64,000 bases of DNA, from the NCBI GenBank assembly GCA_947495035.1, contig CANLXI010000001.1, positions 62,001-126,000 of the forward strand, read 5' to 3'. The number at the start of each line of letters is the position of its first letter. Position 1 is the stretch's first letter. This DNA comes from an uncultured Granulosicoccus sp. Lineage in GTDB: Bacteria > Pseudomonadota > Gammaproteobacteria > Granulosicoccales > Granulosicoccaceae. Positions 18,617 to 27,055 of this stretch are shown one piece after another. Below the pieces are notes generated by a model. It was not told where the DNA came from. It ran no database searches and was given only the letters and a program-made list of their open reading frames with translations. A program made the position numbers and the translations under genes.

Positions 18617-19369
18617 TCAGCGCTGTCCGCCGTTGATCTCCAGCACCTGTCCCGTGATGTAACCTGATAGTTCCTCGGCGGCGAAGAACAGGAAGGCCGG
18701 TGCGCAATCCTCACTGGTGCCCAGGCGCTGCAACGGTATCTGTTGACGGGTTGTTTCCAGCTTTTCCTTGCTGGAATAGCGTCCATGGAAGTCGGTGTCG
18801 ATGACACCGGGCGAAACCGCATTGACCCGAATGCCGAACGGGGCGAGTTCCCGGGCAAGCCCACGCGAGTAGGTGCTGACGAAGGCCTTGCTGGCCGAGT
18901 AGATCGACGAACCCGGGCTGCCGCCAGTGGAGGCGGAAATGGATACGGTATTGATGATCGATGCCTTGTCGGCCGCCTTGAGCAGCGGCAACATGGCGCG
19001 AGTGATGCGAACCACGGCATTCTGGTTCAGCTCGATGATCATCTGGTATTGCTCATCGGTGAGCGTGTCCGCGGGGAAACGCCCGAACATGGTGCCGGCG
19101 TTGTTGATCAGAACATCGACACGCCGGGAATTCTGCTGCACATGATCGATGAAGGCCTGCTGTCCCTCGGGCGTGGTGAAATCGCTGCAGAACCAGTCGA
19201 TGTCCTCCGGAAGGCCTGCGGCGTGCTCTGCCTGGCGGCCAAGATGGGCGATGATGCTGGCACCGGCGGCGTGAAAGTCCAGTAGCACCGCTCGACCTAT
19301 GCCGCGACCGGCACCGGTGATCACGACGGTTCGACCGTCGAAGAGAGAACCGAACAAGGGGTGGGTCAT
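18617..19369 (-). CDS. Short-chain dehydrogenase/reductase (SDR family)
   Basis: This 250-residue classical SDR has the Rossmann cofactor motif TGAGRGIG (about residues 19-26), NNAG (about 89-92), the active-site Ser in NTVSISAS and YSASK (about 157-161). The C-terminus has the usual substrate-loop and GYITGQVLEINGG. It is an NAD(P)-dependent oxidoreductase; the substrate cannot be read from the sequence. The ATG at 19369 is five bases after the LysM gene stop, so the two are co-transcribed. It ends about 150 bases before the kai operon begins, on the same strand. Confidence 0.93.
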   Translation of the reverse strand: MTHPLFGSLFDGRTVVITGAGRGIGRAVLLDFHAAGASIIAHLGRQAEHAAGLPEDIDWFCSDFTTPEGQQAFIDHVQQNSRRVDVLINNAGTMFGRFPADTLTDEQYQMIIELNQNAVVRITRAMLPLLKAADKASIINTVSISASTGGSPGSSIYSASKAFVSTYSRGLARELAPFGIRVNAVSPGVIDTDFHGRYSSKEKLETTRQQIPLQRLGTSEDCAPAFLFFAAEELSGYITGQVLEINGGQR

Positions 19370-19374
19370 GGTGT

Positions 19375-19887
19375 CTAGTTGGCCGGCAGAGGGTAGAGAA
19401 GCTCCTGATCGACATAGATCAGGGAACCGTCGATAGCGTTGATGCTGCGCAGGGTTTCCACACTGGTCCCGTGCAGGTTGGCGATGTAGGTCAGATTGTC
19501 ACCCGGCTGTACGATGTAGGTACCGTACAGCTCAGCGTTGCGCTCGGCAGCATCTGCGCCTGTTGTGACATCACTGGCCACAGCATCCGGTACCGGTTGC
19601 TGCGGTTCCGACGGTGCGCTGACGCTGGTGTCTGCTGTGGGGGCCGTGGTCGCGGTATCGGTCTGACGGCTGACGGAATCGGCGGCCGTGGTGGCGGACG
19701 AGCTGCTTGTTGACGGCGAGCTGCTGGTGACCGGTGGATTGCTGTTGCTCTGCCGGACCGGGACCGGGGCCGTGACAGCGACTGGCGATCGTGTTGCCGG
19801 TTGCAAGGTGCCTTGCCAGCGATAGATACTGGTGGCCAGCAATGTGCCAGAAATGGCCAGAATGACCAGGTCGGATTTTGCTATCAC
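19375..19887 (-). CDS. Membrane-anchored LysM protein
   Basis: The GTG at 19887 gives 170 residues and has GGGAGCGAG at a good distance. An ATG at 19956 would add 23 residues but has no ribosome site. An N-terminal hydrophobic segment (about residues 6-20) is followed by a long Ser/Thr/Pro/Ala-rich linker and one C-terminal LysM domain, GTYIVQPGDNLTYIANLHGTSVETLRSIN, ending near LLYPLPAN. The layout suggests an inner-membrane anchor with a periplasmic peptidoglycan-binding domain. No catalytic domain is present. It is upstream of and coupled to the SDR gene, without an obvious functional link. Confidence 0.85.
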   Translation of the reverse strand: MIAKSDLVILAISGTLLATSIYRWQGTLQPATRSPVAVTAPVPVRQSNSNPPVTSSSPSTSSSSATTAADSVSRQTDTATTAPTADTSVSAPSEPQQPVPDAVASDVTTGADAAERNAELYGTYIVQPGDNLTYIANLHGTSVETLRSINAIDGSLIYVDQELLYPLPAN

Positions 19888-20126
19888 CGATTCTCGCTCC
19901 CAATGTAGTCCTGCAACATCACATGATAACGACTTGAATCCTGTGAAGGTTGTCATGCTTCGCGTTAGACACGCATTTACACAGACTATCCGCTGTTGGC
20001 AAGCAGGAAACAGGTACAGGAGAGCGAAAACCCGGTCAGATATGCGTGATAATGCAGTCTGTCGGCAGGTTTCGCATGTTGGTTATGGCGTCGCAAGGCG
20101 GACCGGACTCTGGCACGCGTTGTCGA

Positions 20127-21431
20127 TCACAGTCGATCAAGCCAGGAATAGGCGCTCATGGCCAGCGCCAGCAGGGCAGGACGACTGGCGGTACCACCAG
20201 GAAAGGCGGCGGCTGGAAGTGCCGACAATTGCCGGAATCGCTCCGCTTCCCCATTGATATGCTCCGCGATGGCTGTGCCATACATGGGGGCCAGGGCCAG
20301 GCCATGCCCCGAATACCCGCCAGCGGCATAGGTATTGGGGTCCAGCTGCCGCAGAAACGGCAGACGATTGCGGGTGATGGCCAGGGTTCCTCCCCAGGCA
20401 TGGTCGATGGCCGCTGTTTCGAGTTGGGGAAAGACCTTCAGCATGGCACGCCGGACGGAACGTGCGATGTCATCGGGAAAGCGATAGGAATAGTTTTCCC
20501 CACCGCCAAACAGAAGACGGTCATCGTCGACCCGGCGGTAGTAGTTGACCACGAAGCGCGAGTCCGCCACGGCATGATCGAGTGGCAGCAGCTGTCGACC
20601 GGCATCGCCGAGTTTTTCCGTGACCACAATGAAATTGTTGATGGGCATGGACCACTTGTTCAGCGATGGCTGCAGCTCATCCAGATAGCCGTTGGCCGCC
20701 AGCACCACTTTCTCGCAAAGCACGCTGCCTGTTGCCGTGACCACGTGTCGGGCCGATCCGGCACGCGCCGGGGTGATCCGCAAAACCTCACTCGATTCGT
20801 GAATGACAGCGCCATGTTCTTCCGCGGCGCTGGCCAGTCCGTGCGCCAGTTTCAGAGGGTGGACATGCGCGGCGCCATGATCCAGTACCCCACCGTGATA
20901 GTTGTCACTGGCGACAAGCTCGCGCACGCGTTCACGCGACAGCGGCTCCATTCGATCGTATCCGTACTCGCGTGCCAGCAACTTGCAGTAATCGTGGGCA
21001 GCACTGACCTGCCGCTGTCGGTGCTGTGCATAGACAATACCGGGCGTGTAATCGATGTCGATGGAATGCTGCCTGCACAGCTGCCGAATATGCTGCTTGG
21101 CGTCTTCGGCTATCTGCCACAGTGCCCGGGCGGCCGACTGGCCGACCAGTTGCTGCAGTGCCAGCTGATCCTTGTTGAAGCCGCTGCCCAGCTGCCCGCC
21201 GTTGCGACCGGACGCACCCCAGCCGATGCGATGTGCATCGAGCACCACGGTTCGATGTCCGCTGGCCGCCAGTTCCAGCGCGGCCGCCAGGCCGGTATAC
21301 CCGGCGCCGACAACACAGACATCGGCAATCACATTCTGTTCGAGAGCGGGTCTTCTGCGGGTGCTGCAGCTCGCCTGATACCAGGAGGGCGCATGCTCGC
21401 CGCGACGATCGTTCGCATGCAGGAGCTTCAT
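20127..21431 (-). CDS. FAD-dependent amine oxidase, PuuB/DAO family
   Basis: This 434-residue flavoprotein has the FAD-binding ADVCVVGAGYTGLAAALELAASGH (about residues 36-59), then GWGASGRNGGQLGSGFNKDQL, a signature of gamma-glutamylputrescine oxidase-like enzymes, and the C-terminal GGYSGHGLALAPMYG. Such enzymes oxidise the free amine of gamma-glutamylated polyamines or related amines, releasing ammonia and hydrogen peroxide. The upstream neighbour, 13 bases away on the same strand, is a PuuA-like glutamine-synthetase homologue, which supports the role. The exact amine is not determined. Confidence 0.88.
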   Translation of the reverse strand: MKLLHANDRRGEHAPSWYQASCSTRRRPALEQNVIADVCVVGAGYTGLAAALELAASGHRTVVLDAHRIGWGASGRNGGQLGSGFNKDQLALQQLVGQSAARALWQIAEDAKQHIRQLCRQHSIDIDYTPGIVYAQHRQRQVSAAHDYCKLLAREYGYDRMEPLSRERVRELVASDNYHGGVLDHGAAHVHPLKLAHGLASAAEEHGAVIHESSEVLRITPARAGSARHVVTATGSVLCEKVVLAANGYLDELQPSLNKWSMPINNFIVVTEKLGDAGRQLLPLDHAVADSRFVVNYYRRVDDDRLLFGGGENYSYRFPDDIARSVRRAMLKVFPQLETAAIDHAWGGTLAITRNRLPFLRQLDPNTYAAGGYSGHGLALAPMYGTAIAEHINGEAERFRQLSALPAAAFPGGTASRPALLALAMSAYSWLDRL

Positions 21432-21444
21432 GGCAAGCGATGAT

Positions 21445-22815
21445 CTAGACGTTCAGTAGCAGGTGTTCGCGTTCCCAGGGGCTGATGACCTGCAGAAAGG
21501 CCTCCGACTCCTGATGCTTGATGGCCCGGTACAGCATGCAGAAGTCCTTGCCGAGCAGTGCTTCCACCTCCGGATTGGCGCTGAACAGTTCCAGCGCACG
21601 CAGCAGATCGCGCGGGATGTCGTGTGGCAGTGAATAGGCATCGCCCTTGACGGCATCGCGTGGCTGCAGGTTGCGGGTCATGCCGATGAGCCCGCAGGCG
21701 AGGCTGGCGGCAATGGCCAGGTAGGGGTTGCAGTCCATGCCCACCACCCGATTCTCGACACGTCGACTGCCGGGGCTGGATACCGGTACACGAATACCGG
21801 TGGTGCGGTTGTCGGTGCCCCATTCAAGATTGATGGGTGCCGAATCATCACGCCGGAAGCGACGGTAGGAATTCACATAGGGGGCAAACATGCACAGCAC
21901 ATCCGGTATCAGAGCCTGCTGGCCACCCAGAAATCCGTAGAAATGACTCGATGGCTGGTCATGTTCATCGTTGAACAGATTGCTGCCATCGCGCGTGTCG
22001 ATGACACTTTGATGGATGTGCATGGCGCTGCCCGGTTGCTCTTCCATGGGTTTGGCCATGAAGGTGGCAAAGCAGTTGTTGCGCAGAGCCGCCTCGCGTA
22101 TCAGGCGCTTGTAGAAGAACACCTGATCGGCCAGTTGCACCGGATCACCGTGTTGCAGATTGATCTCGATCTGTCCGGCACCGCCTTCCTGGATGATGGT
22201 GTCGATCTCGAAGCCCTGGGCTTCGGCAAAATCGTAGATATCATCGATGACCGGTCCGTACTCTTCCACCGCACTCATGGAATAGGCCTGGCGGGCTATG
22301 CCCTGGCGACCGGTTCTGCCGATGGGAGGTTCGATCGGCAGATCCGGGTCGATGTTCGGTTTGGTCAGGTAGAACTCCAGCTCTGGAGCCACCACCGGCT
22401 GCCAGCCTTTTTCCGCATAGGCATTCACCACGCGCTTGAGAACATTGCGTGGGGACATGCCTACCGGCGTGCCATCCTGATAGGAGACGTCGTGTACCAC
22501 CTGCAGGGTCACGTCGGCCGACCAGGGAACGGCCGTGGCAGCCGAAAAATCAGGTGTCAGAACCAGATCCGATTCCGTCCACTGATCAGGCATGTCCGTC
22601 AGGTCGACATACTCCCCGGTGATGGTCTGATAGAAAATGGATGTTGGCAGGTACATGGCATCGGCACGCGCAAACTTCCGGGCGGGCATGGCCTTGCCGC
22701 GAGAGGTACCGGCAATATCGGCAATCACGCACTCCACATCGTCGACATTACGCCCATCGAGCCAGCGATGAAAGGCATCGGGCAGTTGATCCATCCACGA
22801 ATCATTCGTGTTCAT
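21445..22815 (-). CDS. Glutamine synthetase-family gamma-glutamyl-amine ligase (PuuA-like)
   Basis: The 456-residue protein is a GS-type enzyme with an N-terminal beta-grasp domain (about 20-115) and the catalytic domain with APELEFYL (about 132-139), EGGAGQIEINLQHGDPV (about 210-226), GSAMHIHQS (about 262-270) and NRVVGMDCNPYLAIAASLACG. The adenylylation loop typical of GlnA-I is not evident. The family includes gamma-glutamylputrescine synthetase. Together with the FAD oxidase downstream and the amidotransferase upstream it suggests a route that glutamylates, oxidises and then deglutamylates an amine. A true GlnA is unlikely. Confidence 0.9.
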   Translation of the reverse strand: MNTNDSWMDQLPDAFHRWLDGRNVDDVECVIADIAGTSRGKAMPARKFARADAMYLPTSIFYQTITGEYVDLTDMPDQWTESDLVLTPDFSAATAVPWSADVTLQVVHDVSYQDGTPVGMSPRNVLKRVVNAYAEKGWQPVVAPELEFYLTKPNIDPDLPIEPPIGRTGRQGIARQAYSMSAVEEYGPVIDDIYDFAEAQGFEIDTIIQEGGAGQIEINLQHGDPVQLADQVFFYKRLIREAALRNNCFATFMAKPMEEQPGSAMHIHQSVIDTRDGSNLFNDEHDQPSSHFYGFLGGQQALIPDVLCMFAPYVNSYRRFRRDDSAPINLEWGTDNRTTGIRVPVSSPGSRRVENRVVGMDCNPYLAIAASLACGLIGMTRNLQPRDAVKGDAYSLPHDIPRDLLRALELFSANPEVEALLGKDFCMLYRAIKHQESEAFLQVISPWEREHLLLNV

Positions 22816-22873
22816 AAGGGTGGGGTATGCGGTGTCGAGTAGTCGGAGGGTGTGGTTGTTTCGAAGTGAATGG

Positions 22874-23632
22874 TCAAGCGTGGTTGCGGGACAGGAAGCG
22901 ACGCAGGATCAAGGCAACGGGTTCGCGATCGATCGGTTCGTCCAGAGATTGCTCGGCGCGTGTCCTGATCGCCTCGGGCAGGATTGCTCCTCGTGTCTGC
23001 AACAGGCCTTCGATGAAGTCACGGTCGAACTCCGGATGAGGTTGCAGAGTCAGAATCCGGTTGTCGTAAATCAGGGCGGCGTGTTTGCAGAAACTGCTGC
23101 TGCCCACGTTTCTGGCGTCACTGGGTAGCTCTACCACCTGGTCCTGATGGAAGGCCAGCAGGGCGGGGGAGCTGGCGTCGGCAACGTTGCCAGTGCCGAA
23201 CACGTCCTCGTCGAGCTTATACTCGACCCGACCGACCGACCAGCCTCCGGAATATTTCTCGACCTTGCCGCCCAGTGCCTGGGCGATGATCTGGTGTCCG
23301 AAGCAGATACCGACCATGGGTTTGCCGGACGCGTAGATGCCCCTGATCAGTTCTTCCAACGGCGGGATCCAGGCGTGATCCTCATAGGCACCGAAGCGCG
23401 AACCGGTGATCAGCCAGGCATCGGCGTCATCAACGCTGTCCGGGAATCTGCCGTCCAGTACCGGCCAGTGCCGATAGTCGAAAGCATCCTTTCCCAGCAG
23501 GTCCTCGAACATGAGGTTGTAGTCCTGATGATGTTCCAGCAGTTCCTCGGGGGAGCGTCCTGCCTGCAGAATGCCCAGTCTGATACCGGGTCCGGTGGGG
23601 TGCGAAGGTGTCATGGTGGTTGTTGCGTTCAT
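22874..23632 (-). CDS. Class I glutamine amidotransferase-like protein
   Basis: The ATG at 23632 gives 252 residues; longer reading to 23827 uses unlikely upstream codons. It has an AGRSPEEL opening, the nucleophile elbow PMVGICFGHQIIAQALGG (Cys near residue 97) and LQPHPEFD with His and Glu of the triad. Such stand-alone GATase1 proteins hydrolyse glutamine or gamma-glutamyl amides. Its position at the head of the PuuA/PuuB-like group suggests removal of the gamma-glutamyl tag, the role PuuD plays in E. coli, although it belongs to a different branch (YfeJ-like). It is divergent from the sucrose operon. Confidence 0.85.
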   Translation of the reverse strand: MNATTTMTPSHPTGPGIRLGILQAGRSPEELLEHHQDYNLMFEDLLGKDAFDYRHWPVLDGRFPDSVDDADAWLITGSRFGAYEDHAWIPPLEELIRGIYASGKPMVGICFGHQIIAQALGGKVEKYSGGWSVGRVEYKLDEDVFGTGNVADASSPALLAFHQDQVVELPSDARNVGSSSFCKHAALIYDNRILTLQPHPEFDRDFIEGLLQTRGAILPEAIRTRAEQSLDEPIDREPVALILRRFLSRNHA

Positions 23633-23930
23633 GAAGCGTCTTATACTCCTGATCAAGGGCTTGCGCCATATGTCTGATGTACACAGGGTCTGGAGGGGAT
23701 GCACTGATGCAGGGCAGCGTATCGTCCGCCTGCTGGCTGCGCTGTAATTTTTTCCTGCCGGTGTCCACAGGGGCTTTGCAGCCATAATGTTATGGTGCTG
23801 AGAGTCCGTCGGGCCCTGCGTTGACAACGATAGTGCACACGCCGGTCAATCACGCGTCGGCGGCAGGCAACAAGAGGGTGTTTCCATCGCACCAATCGCA
23901 TCGGTTACAGGTACGGAAAAAAAGGGCTGA

Positions 23931-26096
23931 ATGAAAACACATAAAGGATTGCATATCTGCCTGATCAGTGTGCACGGGCTGATTCGGGCGGATGAACTGG
24001 AACTGGGGCGCGATGCGGACACCGGCGGTCAGGTGTTGTACGTGGTGGAGCTGGCCCGGGCGCTGGCCGAGGCCGAGGGCGTCGCTCGGGTAGATCTGGT
24101 CACGCGCCTCATTCGCGATGACCATCTGGCCGATGACTATGGACAGGAAAGGGAGGCGTTGGCAGAGAATGCCAATATATTGCGCATCGAGGCCGGTGGC
24201 CTGAATTATCTCGCCAAGGAGCAACTCTGGGATCATCTGGATTCCTTCGTCGACAATCTGATCGATCATTACCGCGAAGAGGGTGTCACGCCGGATCTGA
24301 TACACAGCCACTATGCCGATGCCGGCTATATCGGCAGTCGTGTGTCGTACCTCATGGGCTTGCCCCTGATCCACACGGGGCATTCGCTGGGCCGGGTTAA
24401 ACGGCACCGGCTGCTGGCCAGTGGTCTGGACAGCCAGACCATTGATGAGCGCTACAACATGGCCCGGCGGATCACGGCCGAGGAGACCACCCTGGCATCG
24501 GCCGAGCGGGTCATCACCAGTACGCATCAGGAAATTGAAGAACAGTATGAGCTGTATGACTTCTACCGCCCGGAGGCCATGCACGTCATTCCACCGGGCA
24601 CCAATCTGTCGCGTTTCCAGCCACCACAGGGCAAGGAGCACGAGTCGGAAATCGCACAGGAGGTTCATCGTTTCCTGAAAGAGCCCGACAAGCCGATGAT
24701 CCTGGCGGTCTCGCGCGCGGATGCCCGCAAGAACATCGCGGCTCTGTTGCATGCCTATGGCAACGATGAGGCCTTGCAGGAACGCGCCAATCTGGTGGTG
24801 GTCATGGGCAACCGGGAAGATCTCAATGATCTGGAAGTCGGTGCACGGGATGTGCTGACCGAATTGTTGCAGCTGATCGACCGTTATGACCTCTACGGAC
24901 GAGTGGCGTATCCCAAGCAGCATCGCTCGGATGATGTGCCGATCCTGTATCGACTCGCTACCTTGTCAGGTGGTGTCTTCGTCAACCCGGCTCTGACCGA
25001 GCCCTTCGGTCTGACCCTGATCGAAGCCGCAGCCAGTGGTCTGCCGATTGTCGCTACCGAGGACGGAGGGCCGCGAGACATCGTCGGCAATTGCGAGAAT
25101 GGACTGCTGATCGACCCTCTGGAGCAGGAAGGCATCGCGCAGGCCATCAAGGATGTCATCGGTGACTGGGAGATGTGGCAGACGCGTTCGGTGTCCGGTC
25201 TGCAGGGGGTTCGGCATCACTACAGCTGGCCGGCCCATGCCGAGGAATACCTGAAGATGGTGTCCTCCATAACCGGCAAGGAATCCAGCGTCGAAGCGAT
25301 CGATAACAGCCAATCCTATAGTGCGAGCTACACCGACAGGGCCCTGTTCACCGATCTCAATCGCAGTCTGCTGGGCGATGAAGAGTCCCTGCAGACACTG
25401 ATCCGGCTGGTGCGGCAGAATCGCAAGCGCATGAAGTTCGGCATCAATACCGGTCTGCGACTGGATGCGGCCTTGCGTCTGCTGAAGAAGCACGGTATCC
25501 CCGAGCCGGATGTGCTGATCACCAGTGCCGGTACGGAAATCACCTTTGCTCCGAAGCTGACCGAGGACACCGGCTGGACACGTCATATCGAAAAGCAGTG
25601 GACGCCACAGCAGGTTCGACGGGTACTGAGTGATGTGCCCGGCATCGGCTTGCGCGACGCCGATCAGCAAAGCGATTTCAAGATCAGCTATCTGTACGAT
25701 GCCGAGAAGGCGCCTTCCGTTGACGACATCAGTGCCCGTCTGTTTCAGGAAGATCAGGCCGTCAACATCATCTTCTCGCACGGTAACTTTCTGAACATCG
25801 TGCCCATTCGTGCCTCGAAAGGGCTGGCGCTGCGGCATGTCGTGGCGAAGTTCAACATACCGCTGGAGCGCGTCCTCGCCATCGGCGGATCCGGGGCCGA
25901 TGAGGACATGATGCGGGGCAATACCCTGGCGGCCATTGTCGGCAATCGCGCGCACGAGGAGTTGTCGCAGCTGACCGAAGGCGCCAGCATTCACTTTACG
26001 GACAAGCCCTACGCCGCCGGCATTCTGGAAGCCATCGAGTTCTACGATTTTCTGGGGGAGTGCAAGGCACCTGAGCGCGCTGCGGAGCCTGCCTGA
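23931..26096 (+). CDS. Sucrose-phosphate synthase with C-terminal HAD-like domain
   Basis: This 721-residue protein joins a GT-B glycosyltransferase (about 1-450) to an HAD-IIB-like domain (about 465-710). LISVHGLIRADELELGRDADTGGQVLYVVELARAL is the sucrose synthase/SPS opening, HTGHSLGRVKRHRLL binds sugar phosphate, and ALTEPFGLTLIEAAASGLP is the GT4 E-x7-E motif. It makes sucrose-6-phosphate from a nucleotide-glucose and fructose-6-phosphate. In the HAD domain the motif D475-L-N477 replaces DxD, so it is probably not a working phosphatase. The dedicated phosphatase gene overlaps its stop by one base. Sucrose is a likely osmolyte. Confidence 0.92.
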   Translation: MKTHKGLHICLISVHGLIRADELELGRDADTGGQVLYVVELARALAEAEGVARVDLVTRLIRDDHLADDYGQEREALAENANILRIEAGGLNYLAKEQLWDHLDSFVDNLIDHYREEGVTPDLIHSHYADAGYIGSRVSYLMGLPLIHTGHSLGRVKRHRLLASGLDSQTIDERYNMARRITAEETTLASAERVITSTHQEIEEQYELYDFYRPEAMHVIPPGTNLSRFQPPQGKEHESEIAQEVHRFLKEPDKPMILAVSRADARKNIAALLHAYGNDEALQERANLVVVMGNREDLNDLEVGARDVLTELLQLIDRYDLYGRVAYPKQHRSDDVPILYRLATLSGGVFVNPALTEPFGLTLIEAAASGLPIVATEDGGPRDIVGNCENGLLIDPLEQEGIAQAIKDVIGDWEMWQTRSVSGLQGVRHHYSWPAHAEEYLKMVSSITGKESSVEAIDNSQSYSASYTDRALFTDLNRSLLGDEESLQTLIRLVRQNRKRMKFGINTGLRLDAALRLLKKHGIPEPDVLITSAGTEITFAPKLTEDTGWTRHIEKQWTPQQVRRVLSDVPGIGLRDADQQSDFKISYLYDAEKAPSVDDISARLFQEDQAVNIIFSHGNFLNIVPIRASKGLALRHVVAKFNIPLERVLAIGGSGADEDMMRGNTLAAIVGNRAHEELSQLTEGASIHFTDKPYAAGILEAIEFYDFLGECKAPERAAEPA

Positions 26097-27010
26097 TGAA
26101 ACTGCTGTGTACGGATCTGGATCGCACCCTGGTACCCAATGGCGAGCAGCCCGAGTCGGCGCTGGCGCGGCCGGTGCTGTGGCATCTGTTGCGCAGCCAC
26201 GACATGATACTGGCCTATGTGTCCGGTCGTGATCTTGATCGTGTGCTGCAGGCCATCGAAGAGCACGATCTGCAGATTCCCGATGTCATCGTTGCCGATG
26301 TCGGAACCAGCATTTACGTATCAGGGGAAAGGGGCTGGCAGTTGCATGACGGCTGGCATGACCTGATCGGCCGGGACTGGAATGGCTATGACAGCCCCGG
26401 CATTGGCGAATCACTCGGCAGCTTCACGCAGATGGAAGCACAGGAGGCCGATCGGCAGACACGCTACAAGCGCAGCTACTATCTGCCGCGAGACCTGGAT
26501 GCGTCAGCGCTGGGTCAACAGCTGGAATCGCATCTGCAGGGGCTGGGGGTACGGGCTTCACTGGTGTTCAGCGACGACCCGGAGAAGAACGTGCAACTGC
26601 TGGATATCCTGCCTGTGCATGCCACCAAGCGAGAAGCCATCGAACATGTCCGGCAGATGCAGGGCCTTGCCAATGAAGCCTGCCTCTTCAGTGGTGACAG
26701 CGGCAATGACGTGACGGCCCTGGCCAGCCAGCTGCCGTCGGTCACGGTAAAGAATGCCGACCAGCCCACGCGCGAAGCCGTGCGCAAGCTGGCTGAGACC
26801 AACGGTACCCTGGATAACAGTTATCAGGCCGAGGGCGGTCTGGCTCTGGCTGATGGGCAGGCACTCAATGGCAACTACGCCGCTGGTATTGTCGAAGGGC
26901 TGGTGTACTTCAATCCTGCCTGGCGTGAACTGCTGTTGTCCACAGACTGGCTGAATGAGGCGCAGGTTCATGGTTCGCCAAGCGCAGTGAACGCAAGCCG
27001 GCGTGCCTGA
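26096..27010 (+). CDS. Sucrose-6-phosphate phosphatase, HAD-IIB family
   Basis: The 304-residue protein has an intact HAD motif I, LLCTDLDRTLVPN (residues 3-15), motif II near AYVSGRDL, a Lys in motif III near PVHATKREAIEHV, and motif IV FSGDSGNDVTAL, in the order of Cof-type phosphatases. It should remove the phosphate from sucrose-6-phosphate and pull the synthase reaction forward. The start is fixed by the TGATG overlap with the synthase stop. About 50 residues after the HAD fold are of unclear use. Downstream, 45 bases on, a HisD paralogue begins. Confidence 0.92.
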   Translation: MKLLCTDLDRTLVPNGEQPESALARPVLWHLLRSHDMILAYVSGRDLDRVLQAIEEHDLQIPDVIVADVGTSIYVSGERGWQLHDGWHDLIGRDWNGYDSPGIGESLGSFTQMEAQEADRQTRYKRSYYLPRDLDASALGQQLESHLQGLGVRASLVFSDDPEKNVQLLDILPVHATKREAIEHVRQMQGLANEACLFSGDSGNDVTALASQLPSVTVKNADQPTREAVRKLAETNGTLDNSYQAEGGLALADGQALNGNYAAGIVEGLVYFNPAWRELLLSTDWLNEAQVHGSPSAVNASRRA

Positions 27011-27055
27011 CAAGGTATACTTCGGGCTGCCCTGCCAGATGTCATATACCGAGTC

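Noticed and set aside
19950..21443. Plus-strand frame of 497 codons opposite the FAD oxidase
   Set aside because: Low-complexity shadow without any family motif; the minus-strand flavoprotein is convincing.
23821..23850. TTGACA as a -35 element for the sucrose operon
   Set aside because: The -35 match is perfect, but no reasonable -10 hexamer follows at 16-18 bases, so I do not call a promoter.
24966..25994. Minus-strand frame of 342 codons opposite the sucrose-phosphate synthase
   Set aside because: Shadow of a gene with clear GT4 and HAD-like domains.
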